From: Ruminococcus sp.
GTDB taxonomy: Bacteria > Bacillota > Clostridia > Oscillospirales > Acutalibacteraceae
Direction of reading: 5' to 3'
Length of the DNA stretch: 34,918 nucleotides
NCBI GenBank assembly: GCA_024403825.1
Contig: JAKSRB010000015.1
Span: 1 to 34,918, forward strand
Every line of letters starts with the position of its first letter. The stretch's first letter is position 1. The notes beneath the pieces are model-generated. The model had not been told where the DNA came from. It worked only from the letters and a program-made list of their open reading frames with translations, and did not search any database. Positions 7,799-17,161 of this stretch are shown piece after piece. Made by a program: the position numbers and the translations under genes.

Positions 7799-8335
7799 AT
7801 GGATAAATATAATTTAAAGGTTGCAGGATTAGAGCGAGAGCTTGAGATGTTTCCTGTAAATGATAAGTTCGATATTGCTGCATTTATAATGTTTGGCGAT
7901 GTTGAAATGACTGAAAAAGCGGCTGAGGAGTTATTAAAGGTGTGTCCTGAACACGATGTAGTTGTTACTGCCGAGGCAAAGGGAATACCGTTATGCTATG
8001 AAATGGCTCGTCAGGGATGCCGTAATTATGTTGTTGCACGCAAGGGCGTAAAAGTTTATATGCGTAATCCACTCAAGGTCAGCGTTAATTCAATTACAAC
8101 TGCATATGACCAGAATTTATACATAGGTGAGGGAGATGCAGAGTTTTTAAAGGGCAAAAGAGTTCTTATAGTTGATGATGTTATATCAACCGGTCAAAGT
8201 GTAGAGGCTATTGAAAAGCTGATTTTACAAACAGGTGCAGAAATTGTTGGTAAAGCGGCTGTGCTTGCTGAGGGAGATGCAATAGGCAGAGAAGATATTA
8301 CTTATCTTGCCGAGCTTCCGCTGTTCTTTAAATAA
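7799..8335 (+). CDS. Phosphoribosyltransferase, adenine/xanthine PRT-like
   Basis: This is a type I phosphoribosyltransferase of 178 residues. The PRPP-binding motif is VLIVDDVISTGQS (residues 122-134). AEAKGIPLCYEMAR (58-71) fits the helix after the first active-site loop, and ARKGVKVYM (80-88) corresponds to the flexible-loop region of adenine phosphoribosyltransferase relatives. The hood region does not let me fix the base used, so adenine, xanthine or another purine is possible. The start has AAGGTG overlapping the stop of the HIT gene. A HIT hydrolase next to a purine PRT could indicate nucleotide salvage, but this is inference from position only. Confidence 0.85.
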   Translation: MDKYNLKVAGLERELEMFPVNDKFDIAAFIMFGDVEMTEKAAEELLKVCPEHDVVVTAEAKGIPLCYEMARQGCRNYVVARKGVKVYMRNPLKVSVNSITTAYDQNLYIGEGDAEFLKGKRVLIVDDVISTGQSVEAIEKLILQTGAEIVGKAAVLAEGDAIGREDITYLAELPLFFK

Positions 8336-8361
8336 TATACAGGTTTTTACGGAGAATTATT

Positions 8362-10551
8362 ATGAAACGATTGTTTGGATTAATTGGTTTTACTTGCCTT
8401 ATCATCCTTACAATCGTTTTTTATGTCAGGTCTGAAATTTTAATTTCAGCAATAGTTGCAGGCTCAGCATTTTTTATTGTTATAGGATTTATACTGATTT
8501 TACTCAGAAAATATCGTGATATAAATAAGATAATACTTACAATAGGAATGAGTGCTTTTGTATCTTGTATAATGCTGTTATGGTATGTAAATACGATATA
8601 TATGCCTGTAGTAAACAATTTTGCTGATAAAAAATTAACGATAGATGGCTATGTATGTGAGGAAGTACAGTTAAATGACGCCTCAGCGGTATATATAATA
8701 AAAACAAATAGAATAAATAATCAGGATAAAAAGTTAAAAATTCAGGTGACTACCTATTCAAATCAAAGCATTGATATATCGAATAGGGTTAATGGAGTAA
8801 TATATGCAAATCCTGTAAAAAGTAATATATTATTAAGCAAAGGTATCTTTTTGTCAGCGTATGAAGATGATGATGATTTTAAATTAGAAAGCTTAGGCAA
8901 CAAGCAAATCACATTATACGGTGTTGCAGTTTCTGCAAGAATGACTATGAAATCAGCATTAAGTAAATTGCTGTCAGAAGACTATGCCTCATTGTGCAAG
9001 GCAGTACTGCTTGGCGATAAAAATGCCCTTTCAATAAATATTAAAAAGAATTTTACTAATACCGGAATGTCATTTCTTATAGTAGTATCAGGTATGCATC
9101 TTGCAATTATTGCATCATTTGTATTATCTGTAATAAAAAGATTTACACAAAACAGATATATAATTTTTGTATTGTTGCTGATAACCATACTTTTATTTAT
9201 GACATTGGTTGGTTTTACAAGCTCAGTATTAAGAGCAGGAATAATGCTTATTATGACCTTTGGTGCAGATGTTTTTCTGCGAAAATCAGACTCATTAAAT
9301 TCAGCAGGCTTTGCGGCTCTGCTTATTTGTGTTAAAAATCCATTTGCGGTAGGCGATATAGGTTTGTTGCTTTCATTTTCTGCAACAATGGGAATAGTTC
9401 TATGGTCTGACAGAATATGCGAATATATTATTGATAAGCTTTTTATACAGAAATATTCTGTAAAAATATTTGTAAAGCTTATTGCTGTTTCAATCTCTGC
9501 ATCCTTGTGGATTGTTCCGTTATCAACAATAGCCTTTGGGAGAGTATCTTTATATGTTGTTGTTATTTCAGTTTTATTAGAGCCGATTGTAAGCTTATTG
9601 GTCATTTGTGCATTGCTGACAGTTATTTTGAGCTATCTGCCAGTTTTGGGTTTTATGGCTTATCCATTTGGTATGTTATGCGGACTAATGAGCAGATATG
9701 TTTTGTATATTATAGAATGTTTTTCAAAGCTTCCTTATTGCTCAGTAAATTCAGATAAGCTGTTTTTTTATGTTTTTCTTATTATAGCTATTATTTTTGT
9801 GTTAATTGGCTTTTTTATTAAGAAAAAACATATTTATATAAGAATAACTGCATTTGTATCCGCTATAATCTTTATTTTTGGTTTTATAATAAATGCAGAA
9901 TTTCTTGAAAAGCAAACATCAATGAGTGTTTACAATGTAGGAAATGGACTATCTGTAAGTGTTCAGAATAATACCAATATTTCTTTTTTGTCTTGTGGTG
10001 GCTCAGGGTATTATATTGATGATATAATTGATAAATTGGACGGAAAATATTTTGAAATAGATTTATTGCTTTTTCCACAGGATAAGGCAAAATATAATCG
10101 TTATCAATCAAAATTTCTAAATCAGTTTGACTGTCTTAATATTCTGTTGTATGATAAGAATAATAAAAATTCTGAATTATTATATGAATATGATAGTCAT
10201 ATCAGAAATACATTTAACGATAATACTCAATTTACAATACAGTTAAATGAGAAGGTTACAGATAATATTTTAAATATTAATGGAATTACATATCAGTTAA
10301 TTGAAAATGGAAATATTAAAATTTTATTGGTTTCATCTAAGGGAGATTTTTCAGTATTGCCTAATGAATTTTTAAATGTAGATTATGCAATAATTGACAG
10401 AATACCGAGTAATTTCAATTTATTGAGTTGTAATAATCTTATATATTCGGGTAGTAGTTCTAATGCTGAAAAATATAAAAATCAATTATCAGAATATTGT
10501 GAAAATATATTTATAACCGCAGACGGTGAAATTAATATAGATTTAGGGTGA
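8362..10551 (+). CDS. comEC: ComEC/Rec2-type DNA uptake channel with degenerate beta-lactamase-like domain
   Basis: ComEC forms the membrane pore for single-stranded DNA during natural transformation. The 729-residue length is normal. Three domains can be placed: hydrophobic segments plus an N-terminal OB-like region (about 1-190), the polytopic Competence domain (about 200-500) containing LLGDKNALS and SFLIVVSGMHLAI, and a C-terminal region (about 515-729) that should be the metallo-beta-lactamase-like domain. In that region the usual D-V-G-Q-G-D opening is Tyr-Asn-Val-Gly-Asn-Gly, and no HxHxDH motif is found; the expected spot reads Phe-Pro-Gln-Asp-Lys-Ala-Lys-Tyr. The nuclease-like metal site is therefore lost. 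The gene is AT-rich. It overlaps no upstream gene, but holA follows immediately. Confidence 0.88.
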   Translation: MKRLFGLIGFTCLIILTIVFYVRSEILISAIVAGSAFFIVIGFILILLRKYRDINKIILTIGMSAFVSCIMLLWYVNTIYMPVVNNFADKKLTIDGYVCEEVQLNDASAVYIIKTNRINNQDKKLKIQVTTYSNQSIDISNRVNGVIYANPVKSNILLSKGIFLSAYEDDDDFKLESLGNKQITLYGVAVSARMTMKSALSKLLSEDYASLCKAVLLGDKNALSINIKKNFTNTGMSFLIVVSGMHLAIIASFVLSVIKRFTQNRYIIFVLLLITILLFMTLVGFTSSVLRAGIMLIMTFGADVFLRKSDSLNSAGFAALLICVKNPFAVGDIGLLLSFSATMGIVLWSDRICEYIIDKLFIQKYSVKIFVKLIAVSISASLWIVPLSTIAFGRVSLYVVVISVLLEPIVSLLVICALLTVILSYLPVLGFMAYPFGMLCGLMSRYVLYIIECFSKLPYCSVNSDKLFFYVFLIIAIIFVLIGFFIKKKHIYIRITAFVSAIIFIFGFIINAEFLEKQTSMSVYNVGNGLSVSVQNNTNISFLSCGGSGYYIDDIIDKLDGKYFEIDLLLFPQDKAKYNRYQSKFLNQFDCLNILLYDKNNKNSELLYEYDSHIRNTFNDNTQFTIQLNEKVTDNILNINGITYQLIENGNIKILLVSSKGDFSVLPNEFLNVDYAIIDRIPSNFNLLSCNNLIYSGSSSNAEKYKNQLSEYCENIFITADGEINIDLG

Positions 10552-10559
10552 ATCTTGTT

Positions 10560-11609
10560 ATGGCAAAGCTAACGGAAACAGAATTTAAAAAGATGATTAA
10601 GGGGAAGAATTATTCATCTGTATATGCGATATATGGAAATGAGCAGCTGCTAATAAAGGGTTACACTAAAAAGCTTGTACAGGCAATTATCGGCAAAAAG
10701 CCAAATGAGTTCAATTACCACGAATTTGAGGGAGATATAAATCTTGATGATTTTGCCGCAAGTGTTCAGTTTGTGCCATTTATGAGTGAATTTAACTGCG
10801 TGCTTGTGTCCGATGTACATTTTGATAGTATGGATAAATCAGATATAGACAGATTTAAGGATATAGTTGCCCTTGCGGTTATGCCTACAATTCTTATTAT
10901 TTCAATGCCTACTTATATTCCGTCAAAGAATAAAGCTGCCTTTAACAGCCTGATAAAAAGTATTGAAAAAAGCGGAATTACGCTTGAATTGCAAAAGCTT
11001 AATCAATCAATGCTTGAAAAATATGTTGCAAAATGGGCAAATGAAAATGGAAAAATGATTTCACACATAAATGCCTCAAAATTAATTACATATTGTGGCG
11101 ATGATTTGAATTTATTGAAGAACGAAACCAATAAAATTGCATCCTATGCAAAGGGCGAGGAGATTACACTTGAGGATATTAATAAGCTGGCCACAGTAAA
11201 TCTTGAAGCTAAGGTATTTAACCTTTCAGATGCAGTTTTAAGCGGAGATGGGCAGAGAGCTTATAATACCCTTGACCAGCTTTTTTATCAACGAGAAGAG
11301 CCGATAATGATGTTATATGTACTTGGAATGTCATATATTGATGCTTACAGAATAAGGGTGGCTGATGAATGTGGTGTTTTAAAGGATGATGTTGCAAAGG
11401 ATTTCAGCTATAAAAACAGGGCATTCACGCTTGCAAATGCCAGAAAATCCACCTCAAAAGTAACAACCGAGGCATTAAGAAAAAGCCTTGATGTACTGAT
11501 AGAGGCTGACGAAAGATTTAAAACAACCACAACAAATTCAAGACTATATATGGAACAGGTTATTTCAAGATTATTGCAAATATCAAGAGAGGGAAGAGCT
11601 TATGGTTAA
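10560..11609 (+). CDS. holA: DNA polymerase III delta subunit
   Basis: HolA is the delta subunit of the clamp-loader complex, opening the beta clamp during DNA replication. The 349-residue length and overall pattern fit: YAIYGNEQLLI near the N-terminus, the central KLITYCGDDLNLLKNE helix region, and the helical C-terminal collar domain ending in LYMEQVISRLLQI. A GTG at 10548 would overlap the comEC stop, but AGGGTGA (10545-10551) is well placed for ATG 10560, which was chosen. comEC followed by holA is a very common order in Firmicutes. The stop overlaps the rnmV start by eight bases. Confidence 0.93.
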   Translation: MAKLTETEFKKMIKGKNYSSVYAIYGNEQLLIKGYTKKLVQAIIGKKPNEFNYHEFEGDINLDDFAASVQFVPFMSEFNCVLVSDVHFDSMDKSDIDRFKDIVALAVMPTILIISMPTYIPSKNKAAFNSLIKSIEKSGITLELQKLNQSMLEKYVAKWANENGKMISHINASKLITYCGDDLNLLKNETNKIASYAKGEEITLEDINKLATVNLEAKVFNLSDAVLSGDGQRAYNTLDQLFYQREEPIMMLYVLGMSYIDAYRIRVADECGVLKDDVAKDFSYKNRAFTLANARKSTSKVTTEALRKSLDVLIEADERFKTTTTNSRLYMEQVISRLLQISREGRAYG

Positions 11610-12195
11610 AATCAGGGAAGCTGTTATTGTAGAGGGCAGATATGATAAAATAAAGTTATCATCAATAGTTGATGCACCAATAATTGAAACTAATGGATTC
11701 AGGATATTCTCAGACAAAGAAAAACAAAGCCTGATACGAAAAATTGCAGACACAAGAGGAATACTTGTTCTTACTGATAGTGACGGAGCAGGCTTTGTTA
11801 TAAGGAATTTTCTTAGGGGAGTAGTAGATAAATCAAAAATAAAGCATTGTTATATACCACAGATTGAGGGCAAAGAAAAACGCAAGACACAAAAAAGCAA
11901 GGAAGGCTTGCTTGGTGTTGAGGGAATAAGCAATGAAATTATAATAAACGCAATTCGTAATAGCGGGGCAACAATTATTGGAGAAAATTCCAATTTATTA
12001 ATTGGTAATGATAAGATAACAAAGGCTGATTTATATTGCTTAGGATTAACAGGCACAGAAAATGCAGAGAATAACCGTAAAAAATTATTGCAAAAGCTTA
12101 ATATGCCGTCCTATTTATCTACAAATGCAATGCTGACAGCACTTAATTGCCTATATTCCTTTGAAGAATTAAAAGAACTTATTTCAAATTTATAG
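11602..12195 (+). CDS. rnmV: Ribonuclease M5 (Toprim nuclease)
   Basis: RNase M5 makes the final cuts that mature 5S rRNA, working with ribosomal protein L18. This 197-residue protein has the N-terminal Toprim domain with its acidic residues: Glu11 in VIVEGRYD, and Asp59 and Asp61 in LTDSDGAG. The later part includes KRKTQKSKEGLLGVEGIS, typical of the family, and a C-terminal DUF4093-like region. The start overlaps the end of holA by eight bases, so it is translationally coupled. It is the last gene of the operon. A hairpin at 12230-12255 follows, shared with the convergent phosphoglucomutase gene. Confidence 0.92.
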   Translation: MVKIREAVIVEGRYDKIKLSSIVDAPIIETNGFRIFSDKEKQSLIRKIADTRGILVLTDSDGAGFVIRNFLRGVVDKSKIKHCYIPQIEGKEKRKTQKSKEGLLGVEGISNEIIINAIRNSGATIIGENSNLLIGNDKITKADLYCLGLTGTENAENNRKKLLQKLNMPSYLSTNAMLTALNCLYSFEELKELISNL

Positions 12196-12229
12196 TTAGT
12201 GTGTTGTAAAATTTTTATATGAAAATAAA

Positions 12230-12255
12230 GAGGTATCAGTTTTCGCTGATACCTC
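12230..12255 (-). terminator. Hairpin between convergent rnmV and phosphoglucomutase genes
   Basis: GAGGTATCAG (12230-12239) pairs perfectly with CTGATACCTC (12246-12255), ten base pairs with a six-base loop. Read leftward it is followed by TTTATTTTC, a usable T-run, so it terminates the phosphoglucomutase gene. Read rightward the T-run is missing, so it probably only stabilises the rnmV transcript end. Confidence 0.85.
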
Positions 12256-12273
12256 AAATTACATTAGTTAAAA

Positions 12274-13995
12274 TTATTCTATGCCGAGAAGCTCTTTTGC
12301 AGAAGCTACAAGCTTATTGCAAATCATATCTGCGTTGTCTTTATCCTTACCAACAGCAGTAATATAAAGCTTGATTTTAGGCTCTGTTCCACTTGGACGG
12401 ATAATTACTGCATTATTTTCAGAAAGATTTAATGCGATTACATTAGATTGTGGAAGCTGTAATTCAATTTCAGAATTGTTTTCAAAATCCATCTCTTTCT
12501 TTGTAAGGTAGTCACTTACCTTAACAACATTGTATCCTGCAACATCCTTTGGAAGATTATTTCTTATATCTGTCATAATTTCAGACATTTTCTGCATTCC
12601 TGCAGCACCACTAAATTCAAATGAATAAGTTTTATTAAGATAATATCCAAATTCGTCATAAAGTCCGTCAATTACTTCTGCAAGAGATTTGCCCTGCTTT
12701 TTATAGTAAGCTGCCATTTCACATACTAACATTGATGCTACTACTGCATCCTTATCTCTTACATATGTTCCTGATAAGTAACCATAGCTCTCTTCAAATC
12801 CAAATAAATATCTGTTTTCCTCATTATCCTTTTCCAGATTGAGAATTATTTCACCGATATATTTAAATCCTGTGAGAACATCCTTAAGCTCACAACCGTA
12901 CTTTTCACAAAGCTTATTAACAAGCTTTGTTGTAACGATTGTTTTTACTACTACAGGCTTTTCAGGAAGTACATTGTTTTCCTTTTTACATAAGAGAATG
13001 TAGTTTGTAAGCATTACACCGTCTTCATTACCTGTGATAAGGCGATAACTGCCGTCATAATCCTTTACAGCAATACCAACTCTATCAGCATCAGGGTCTG
13101 TAGCAAGCAGTAAATCAGGCTGTTCCTTTTCGCAAAGCTCAAGTCCTTTTTGTAATGCTTCTTTGATTTCTGGATTTGGATAAGGGCAGGTTGTAAAGTT
13201 TCCGTCAGGCAATTCCTGTTCCTTTACTATGCAAACATTCTTTACACCGATTTTGTCAAGTACTTTTCTTACAAGCTTATTACCTGTACCATTAAGAGGA
13301 GTGTAAACAACCTTTAAATCGGCATCCTTGCATATGCCAGGATTTACCTGCTGTTCCATAACCTTTTCAAGGTAAGAATCATAAACACTATCATCTACAT
13401 ATTCAATCATACCTGACTTAACAGCTTCATCAAAATCTGTAGTTTTAACATCATTGAATATATCTATTTTGCAGATTTCATCATATACTGCATTTGCTGC
13501 ATCATCTGTCATCTGGCAACCATCTTCACCATATGCCTTATATCCGTTATAAGCCGCTGGATTATGGCTTGCAGTAACCATTATACCTGCCTGACACTTG
13601 AAATAACGAACAAGGTAGGAGAGAACAGGTGTTGGCTGAAGCTCAGAAGTAATATAAACCTTAATTCCGTTAGCGGCAAGAACCTTAGCAGCCTCAATCA
13701 TAAATAAATCAGCTTTAATTCTGCTGTCATGTGAAATTGCAACAGAACCATTACCATATTTATTAAGCACATAGTTTGCTAATCCCTGAGTAGCCTGACG
13801 AACAACATATATATTCATTCTGTTAGTTCCGGCACCTATAATACCTCTCAAGCCTGCTGTACCAAATTTAAGTGAAGTATAAAAACGCTCATGTATTTCA
13901 TTTTCATCATTTTTTATACTGTTAAGCTCATTGATAAGGTCAGCATCCTCAGTAGCCTTGTTGCACCAATCATTATAAGACTGCATTATATTCAT
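12274..13995 (-). CDS. Phosphoglucomutase/phosphomannomutase (alpha-D-phosphohexomutase)
   Basis: This enzyme interconverts hexose 1- and 6-phosphates, linking glycolysis to glycogen and cell-wall sugar synthesis. The 573-residue length and motifs fit the long PgcA-like bacterial group. FGTAGLRG (44-51) is present, then TASHNPAAYNGYK with phosphoserine Ser143, the metal site ATDPDADRVG, the sugar-binding GFEESYGYL, and the phosphate-binding RPSGTEPKIKLY near the end. Glucose and mannose specificity cannot be separated by eye. GGGGG sits seven bases before ATG 13995, and a promoter lies at 14067-14095. It is a single-gene unit next to glycan-building genes and could supply them with sugar 1-phosphates. 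Confidence 0.94.
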   Translation of the reverse strand: MNIMQSYNDWCNKATEDADLINELNSIKNDENEIHERFYTSLKFGTAGLRGIIGAGTNRMNIYVVRQATQGLANYVLNKYGNGSVAISHDSRIKADLFMIEAAKVLAANGIKVYITSELQPTPVLSYLVRYFKCQAGIMVTASHNPAAYNGYKAYGEDGCQMTDDAANAVYDEICKIDIFNDVKTTDFDEAVKSGMIEYVDDSVYDSYLEKVMEQQVNPGICKDADLKVVYTPLNGTGNKLVRKVLDKIGVKNVCIVKEQELPDGNFTTCPYPNPEIKEALQKGLELCEKEQPDLLLATDPDADRVGIAVKDYDGSYRLITGNEDGVMLTNYILLCKKENNVLPEKPVVVKTIVTTKLVNKLCEKYGCELKDVLTGFKYIGEIILNLEKDNEENRYLFGFEESYGYLSGTYVRDKDAVVASMLVCEMAAYYKKQGKSLAEVIDGLYDEFGYYLNKTYSFEFSGAAGMQKMSEIMTDIRNNLPKDVAGYNVVKVSDYLTKKEMDFENNSEIELQLPQSNVIALNLSENNAVIIRPSGTEPKIKLYITAVGKDKDNADMICNKLVASAKELLGIE

Positions 13996-14066
13996 TAAAT
14001 AACCCCCGTTGAAAATTATTGATAATAATTAACAAGTGTAGTTTAATTTTAACCTACACATAAGAT

Positions 14067-14095
14067 AATATACCATATTTCGGCAAAAATTACAA
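14067..14095 (-). promoter_or_regulatory. Promoter of the phosphoglucomutase gene
   Basis: On the minus strand: TTGTAA (14095-14090), 17 bases, TATATT (14072-14067). The start codon at 13995 is about 65 bases from the expected transcription start. Confidence 0.6.
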
Positions 14096-14169
14096 GCTTT
14101 TTATTGTATTAAAAAGCCTAATATTTTGGCAATTTTTTATTATTAATATTTAATAAACCTTAAAATATA

Positions 14170-17031
14170 CTATTTTGTGGCTTTTTCAAGCTTGTAGCTG
14201 ACGGTATTTTCATTAATATTATAACCAAATTTTTCTGCATCAGCATAAATATTTTTAAAATTCCAGTTTGAGTTTTTAGGTATATAAATATATTGTGGAA
14301 TTTTTGATGGATTTACATTGTAGTAGGTTTTTAATCTGTTTATGCTTGCATCATTTTCTCCTGAAATCCACGCAGACAATGTTCCAAATGAAAAATCAGT
14401 ATTAAGATAACACCATGTTTTTTCAGTTAAGAATAAAATATTGCCATCCTCTTTATCTTTATAATATTCTAAATCTTTCTGAATATCATTAAAGTTTATC
14501 ATATTGGTTTGTGAAGTATATATTCCTTTTGCTGGCCCAGCTGGAATTGAAGTGGTCATATCTGAAATTTTATCAAACTCCCAGAAACAATGCTCAGCCT
14601 TACATTTAATCTGAAATCCGGTTTGCAAAACTAATACGAAAGCTATTGATACAAATGATGCTCTTCTAAGTAGTGTAGCATAATCCAGATTATCCTCAGT
14701 TTCCTTTAGTTCCTTGAGTAATACTGATGCAAATACGAAGCTTGCTAAATTAGTGGAAGCAAGTGCCATTGATATTACATAGAAGTATTGGTTTGATGAA
14801 AAGCAAATGCATACTGAATAAATAACACCTAATACAAATAGGCTTGCAAATAATGTTCTTGGTTTCTTATTACATAATATATATGATGTAATTCCGATAA
14901 AAAGCATAGGGAACATTATTGAGTTATAATCGCTTGTTGTTAGCTTTGGAATAATTAATGCATAGGTGTATATTGTAAAAATTGCTGAAATCACAAAATA
15001 CAGACTTCTGTGCAGCTTTCTTTTTTTGTCAAATATTAAAACCAATAAAGTAATTCCGTATGATATTACAGCAAATTTGAATTGCTTATTGAAATTATAT
15101 ATAGATTTGAAATAAAGCTGAGTTCTGTAACCAAATGAAAGATTTGGGTGATCAGGGTCTGTCATCAGATACGGTAAGTTTTTAAAAATATCACTGATAC
15201 TGATTTTAGATAAAACAACAATAAGGAAAATTACTGCAAGTGATACCGCACCAATAGTAAACCATAAAAAAGTTTTAGCTGAAAAAATATTTTCAGAAAT
15301 AACAAATTTAATATTTTTATTATTTCTTTTTAGGATATGGTGAATTATTACGCATATACCAAATAATAAGTATGCTGAAATAACATATGGACAGCATAGC
15401 ACAGCACCTGCAAATGTAAAACCGCTGATAATTAGAACAAGCTTTTTGCTGTAATCAGCAGTTCCTAAAAGCACACCAGTAAGGGCGATTAAATCTAACC
15501 CCATAGAATCGTAATCAAGTGCCATAATATTATATGGTGTAAAAATAAAAAATAGTGCTGAAGCAAATACTGTTAATAAGCCATATTTTCTCAATCTGAT
15601 GTAAATTACTGATGAAACTATGGCATGAATTATGATATAGTTTATTCTTGCCGCTAAGATAACTCCCTCAAATGAGCCGACAATGAGCTTATACATTCCA
15701 ACAAATGGAATAAGCAAAAATCCTGAGAGCTGAGAAAGATGCCACTCGTCACCGAGGAATGAGTCACCTTTTAATATTCGTTGTGGAATTGTAAGGTAAA
15801 AGGCTTCATCATTTCCGCCAAATCCATAATTTGATTTCCAAAGTGAGAATAGTAATCCTGCACCCATTAAGGAAATGAATAAAACATCCTTCCAAAATTG
15901 CCCTTTGTTTTTATTTATTTCTGATTTTATGTAGTTAGAAATATATTTATACAGCCACATAATTCCATATGTCAGCAGATTTAAAATGAATGAAGAAGCG
16001 GCTGAAAGTATAAAAGATAATGGAACACATAAAAAATAATATGGAAGTCTGTCAACCATAACTGGTACAGATATATTAAGTTGCTTATATATTACCTCGT
16101 CAAAAATATATGAAATCAGGTAAATTCCCAAAGTTAAATCTGAAAGCTTCCACAGACAAAATCTAAATGTGTTATTCATTTTATCTGCTTTTATTCTGCT
16201 TAATAAAAGAAAAATTAGAGAGGATAAAACAAATGGTTCAAAACCATACCAATATATATATATACCTGACTTGAAGGTTGTTCCAGCACTTCTATAATAG
16301 TTAAATGAACCAAATACAATTACTGAAATAAGCAGAGTTATTAATGCAGTATTTGTTTTAAGCTTCATTCCGTATTCTCTGAGATAACAGCCTACATAAT
16401 AATATGTAACCGGATAAAATCCTGCCCACCAGCTTGGAATAAGCTTTTGAAATTCATCACTTGATTTAGGATCTGCCCACCAGCCAACATTATCAAAATT
16501 GAAAATGTTGAACAGTGACGGCAGAATTGTTATAGCAACAAATGTAAAAACAAGAATTTGTTTTTGCTGTTGATTTTTTAATTTATTATATCCGAGATTT
16601 AGAAATGGGGCAATCAGAAATAACCCAATATACATTTCAATGTACCATGAATAATTTGCACCAGTAAAATCCAAGGTGTCAAAAATATAATCAACAAATT
16701 CATAAACTTCATGGTTATGGATAGATTTGTAAATCATACAGGCGATAGTAACTAAAACAAATAAAATCAAGGTTTTAGTTATACCAGAGTAATATTTTTT
16801 TGACAACTCTTTTTTCGACATAAGATAACCTGTAAGTAAAATAAACAAGGGAACACAGGACGAAAAAAGTGTACGCATTAGGCACATAATGAACATAGGT
16901 AAGCCTTCAACCTGTTGGTAGTAAAAACCATTATGCAGGAAAAAGTGTACCGAAAGAACAAAAAAGGTTGCCACTATGCGAATAATATCAAGAGCCGAAT
17001 TTCGACTGTTCAGTTTTTTAATATCCATCAT
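14170..17031 (-). CDS. Fusion of acyltransferase-3 and GT-C-like membrane glycosyltransferase
   Basis: This 953-residue polytopic protein seems to join two membrane enzymes. Residues about 1-365 match the acyltransferase-3 family (OafA/YrhL type), which O-acylates surface sugars: the opening ALDIIRIVATFFVLSVHF with His29, and the central ANYSWYIEMYIGLFLIAPF. A short basic linker follows. Residues about 380-953 form a second polytopic domain whose first outer loop has GGNDEAFY (Asp408, Glu409), as expected for GT-C glycosyltransferases that use lipid-linked sugars, and a soluble C-terminal tail from about 850. ATG 17031 has a GTGAGGAATT site. It has its own promoter and is separated from the GT2 gene by a terminator. 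The role is probably modification of a surface glycan; exact substrates are unknown. Confidence 0.8.
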   Translation of the reverse strand: MMDIKKLNSRNSALDIIRIVATFFVLSVHFFLHNGFYYQQVEGLPMFIMCLMRTLFSSCVPLFILLTGYLMSKKELSKKYYSGITKTLILFVLVTIACMIYKSIHNHEVYEFVDYIFDTLDFTGANYSWYIEMYIGLFLIAPFLNLGYNKLKNQQQKQILVFTFVAITILPSLFNIFNFDNVGWWADPKSSDEFQKLIPSWWAGFYPVTYYYVGCYLREYGMKLKTNTALITLLISVIVFGSFNYYRSAGTTFKSGIYIYWYGFEPFVLSSLIFLLLSRIKADKMNNTFRFCLWKLSDLTLGIYLISYIFDEVIYKQLNISVPVMVDRLPYYFLCVPLSFILSAASSFILNLLTYGIMWLYKYISNYIKSEINKNKGQFWKDVLFISLMGAGLLFSLWKSNYGFGGNDEAFYLTIPQRILKGDSFLGDEWHLSQLSGFLLIPFVGMYKLIVGSFEGVILAARINYIIIHAIVSSVIYIRLRKYGLLTVFASALFFIFTPYNIMALDYDSMGLDLIALTGVLLGTADYSKKLVLIISGFTFAGAVLCCPYVISAYLLFGICVIIHHILKRNNKNIKFVISENIFSAKTFLWFTIGAVSLAVIFLIVVLSKISISDIFKNLPYLMTDPDHPNLSFGYRTQLYFKSIYNFNKQFKFAVISYGITLLVLIFDKKRKLHRSLYFVISAIFTIYTYALIIPKLTTSDYNSIMFPMLFIGITSYILCNKKPRTLFASLFVLGVIYSVCICFSSNQYFYVISMALASTNLASFVFASVLLKELKETEDNLDYATLLRRASFVSIAFVLVLQTGFQIKCKAEHCFWEFDKISDMTTSIPAGPAKGIYTSQTNMINFNDIQKDLEYYKDKEDGNILFLTEKTWCYLNTDFSFGTLSAWISGENDASINRLKTYYNVNPSKIPQYIYIPKNSNWNFKNIYADAEKFGYNINENTVSYKLEKATK

Positions 17032-17054
17032 AATTCCTCACTTCTAAACTATTA

Positions 17055-17083
17055 AATATATAATAGCATATTATCGGTGTAAA
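17055..17083 (-). promoter_or_regulatory. Promoter of the acyltransferase/GT-C fusion gene
   Basis: On the minus strand: TTTACA (17083-17078), 17 bases, TATATT (17060-17055). It lies between the GT2 terminator and the fusion gene. Confidence 0.55.
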
Positions 17084-17121
17084 TACAACAAATTTAAATG
17101 CATTGTAATTATTAAAAAATA

Positions 17122-17149
17122 AATGGTGTCTGTGCAAACAAACACCATT
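17122..17149 (-). terminator. Terminator of the GT2 gene
   Basis: AATGGTGT (17122-17129) pairs with ACACCATT (17142-17149). Read leftward the hairpin is followed by TATTTTTTAAT. It lies 13 bases after the GT2 stop. Confidence 0.75.
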
Positions 17150-17161
17150 AAAAAACAAATA

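Noticed and set aside
8982-9605. 207-residue open frame on the minus strand inside comEC
   Set aside because: The plus frame is clearly the Competence domain. The minus frame is an antisense shadow with no recognisable domain or ribosome binding site.
14116-14130. GCC...GGC hairpin between the fusion gene and the phosphoglucomutase promoter as a terminator
   Set aside because: The stem has only three reliable pairs. A T-run follows, but the stem is too weak to call.
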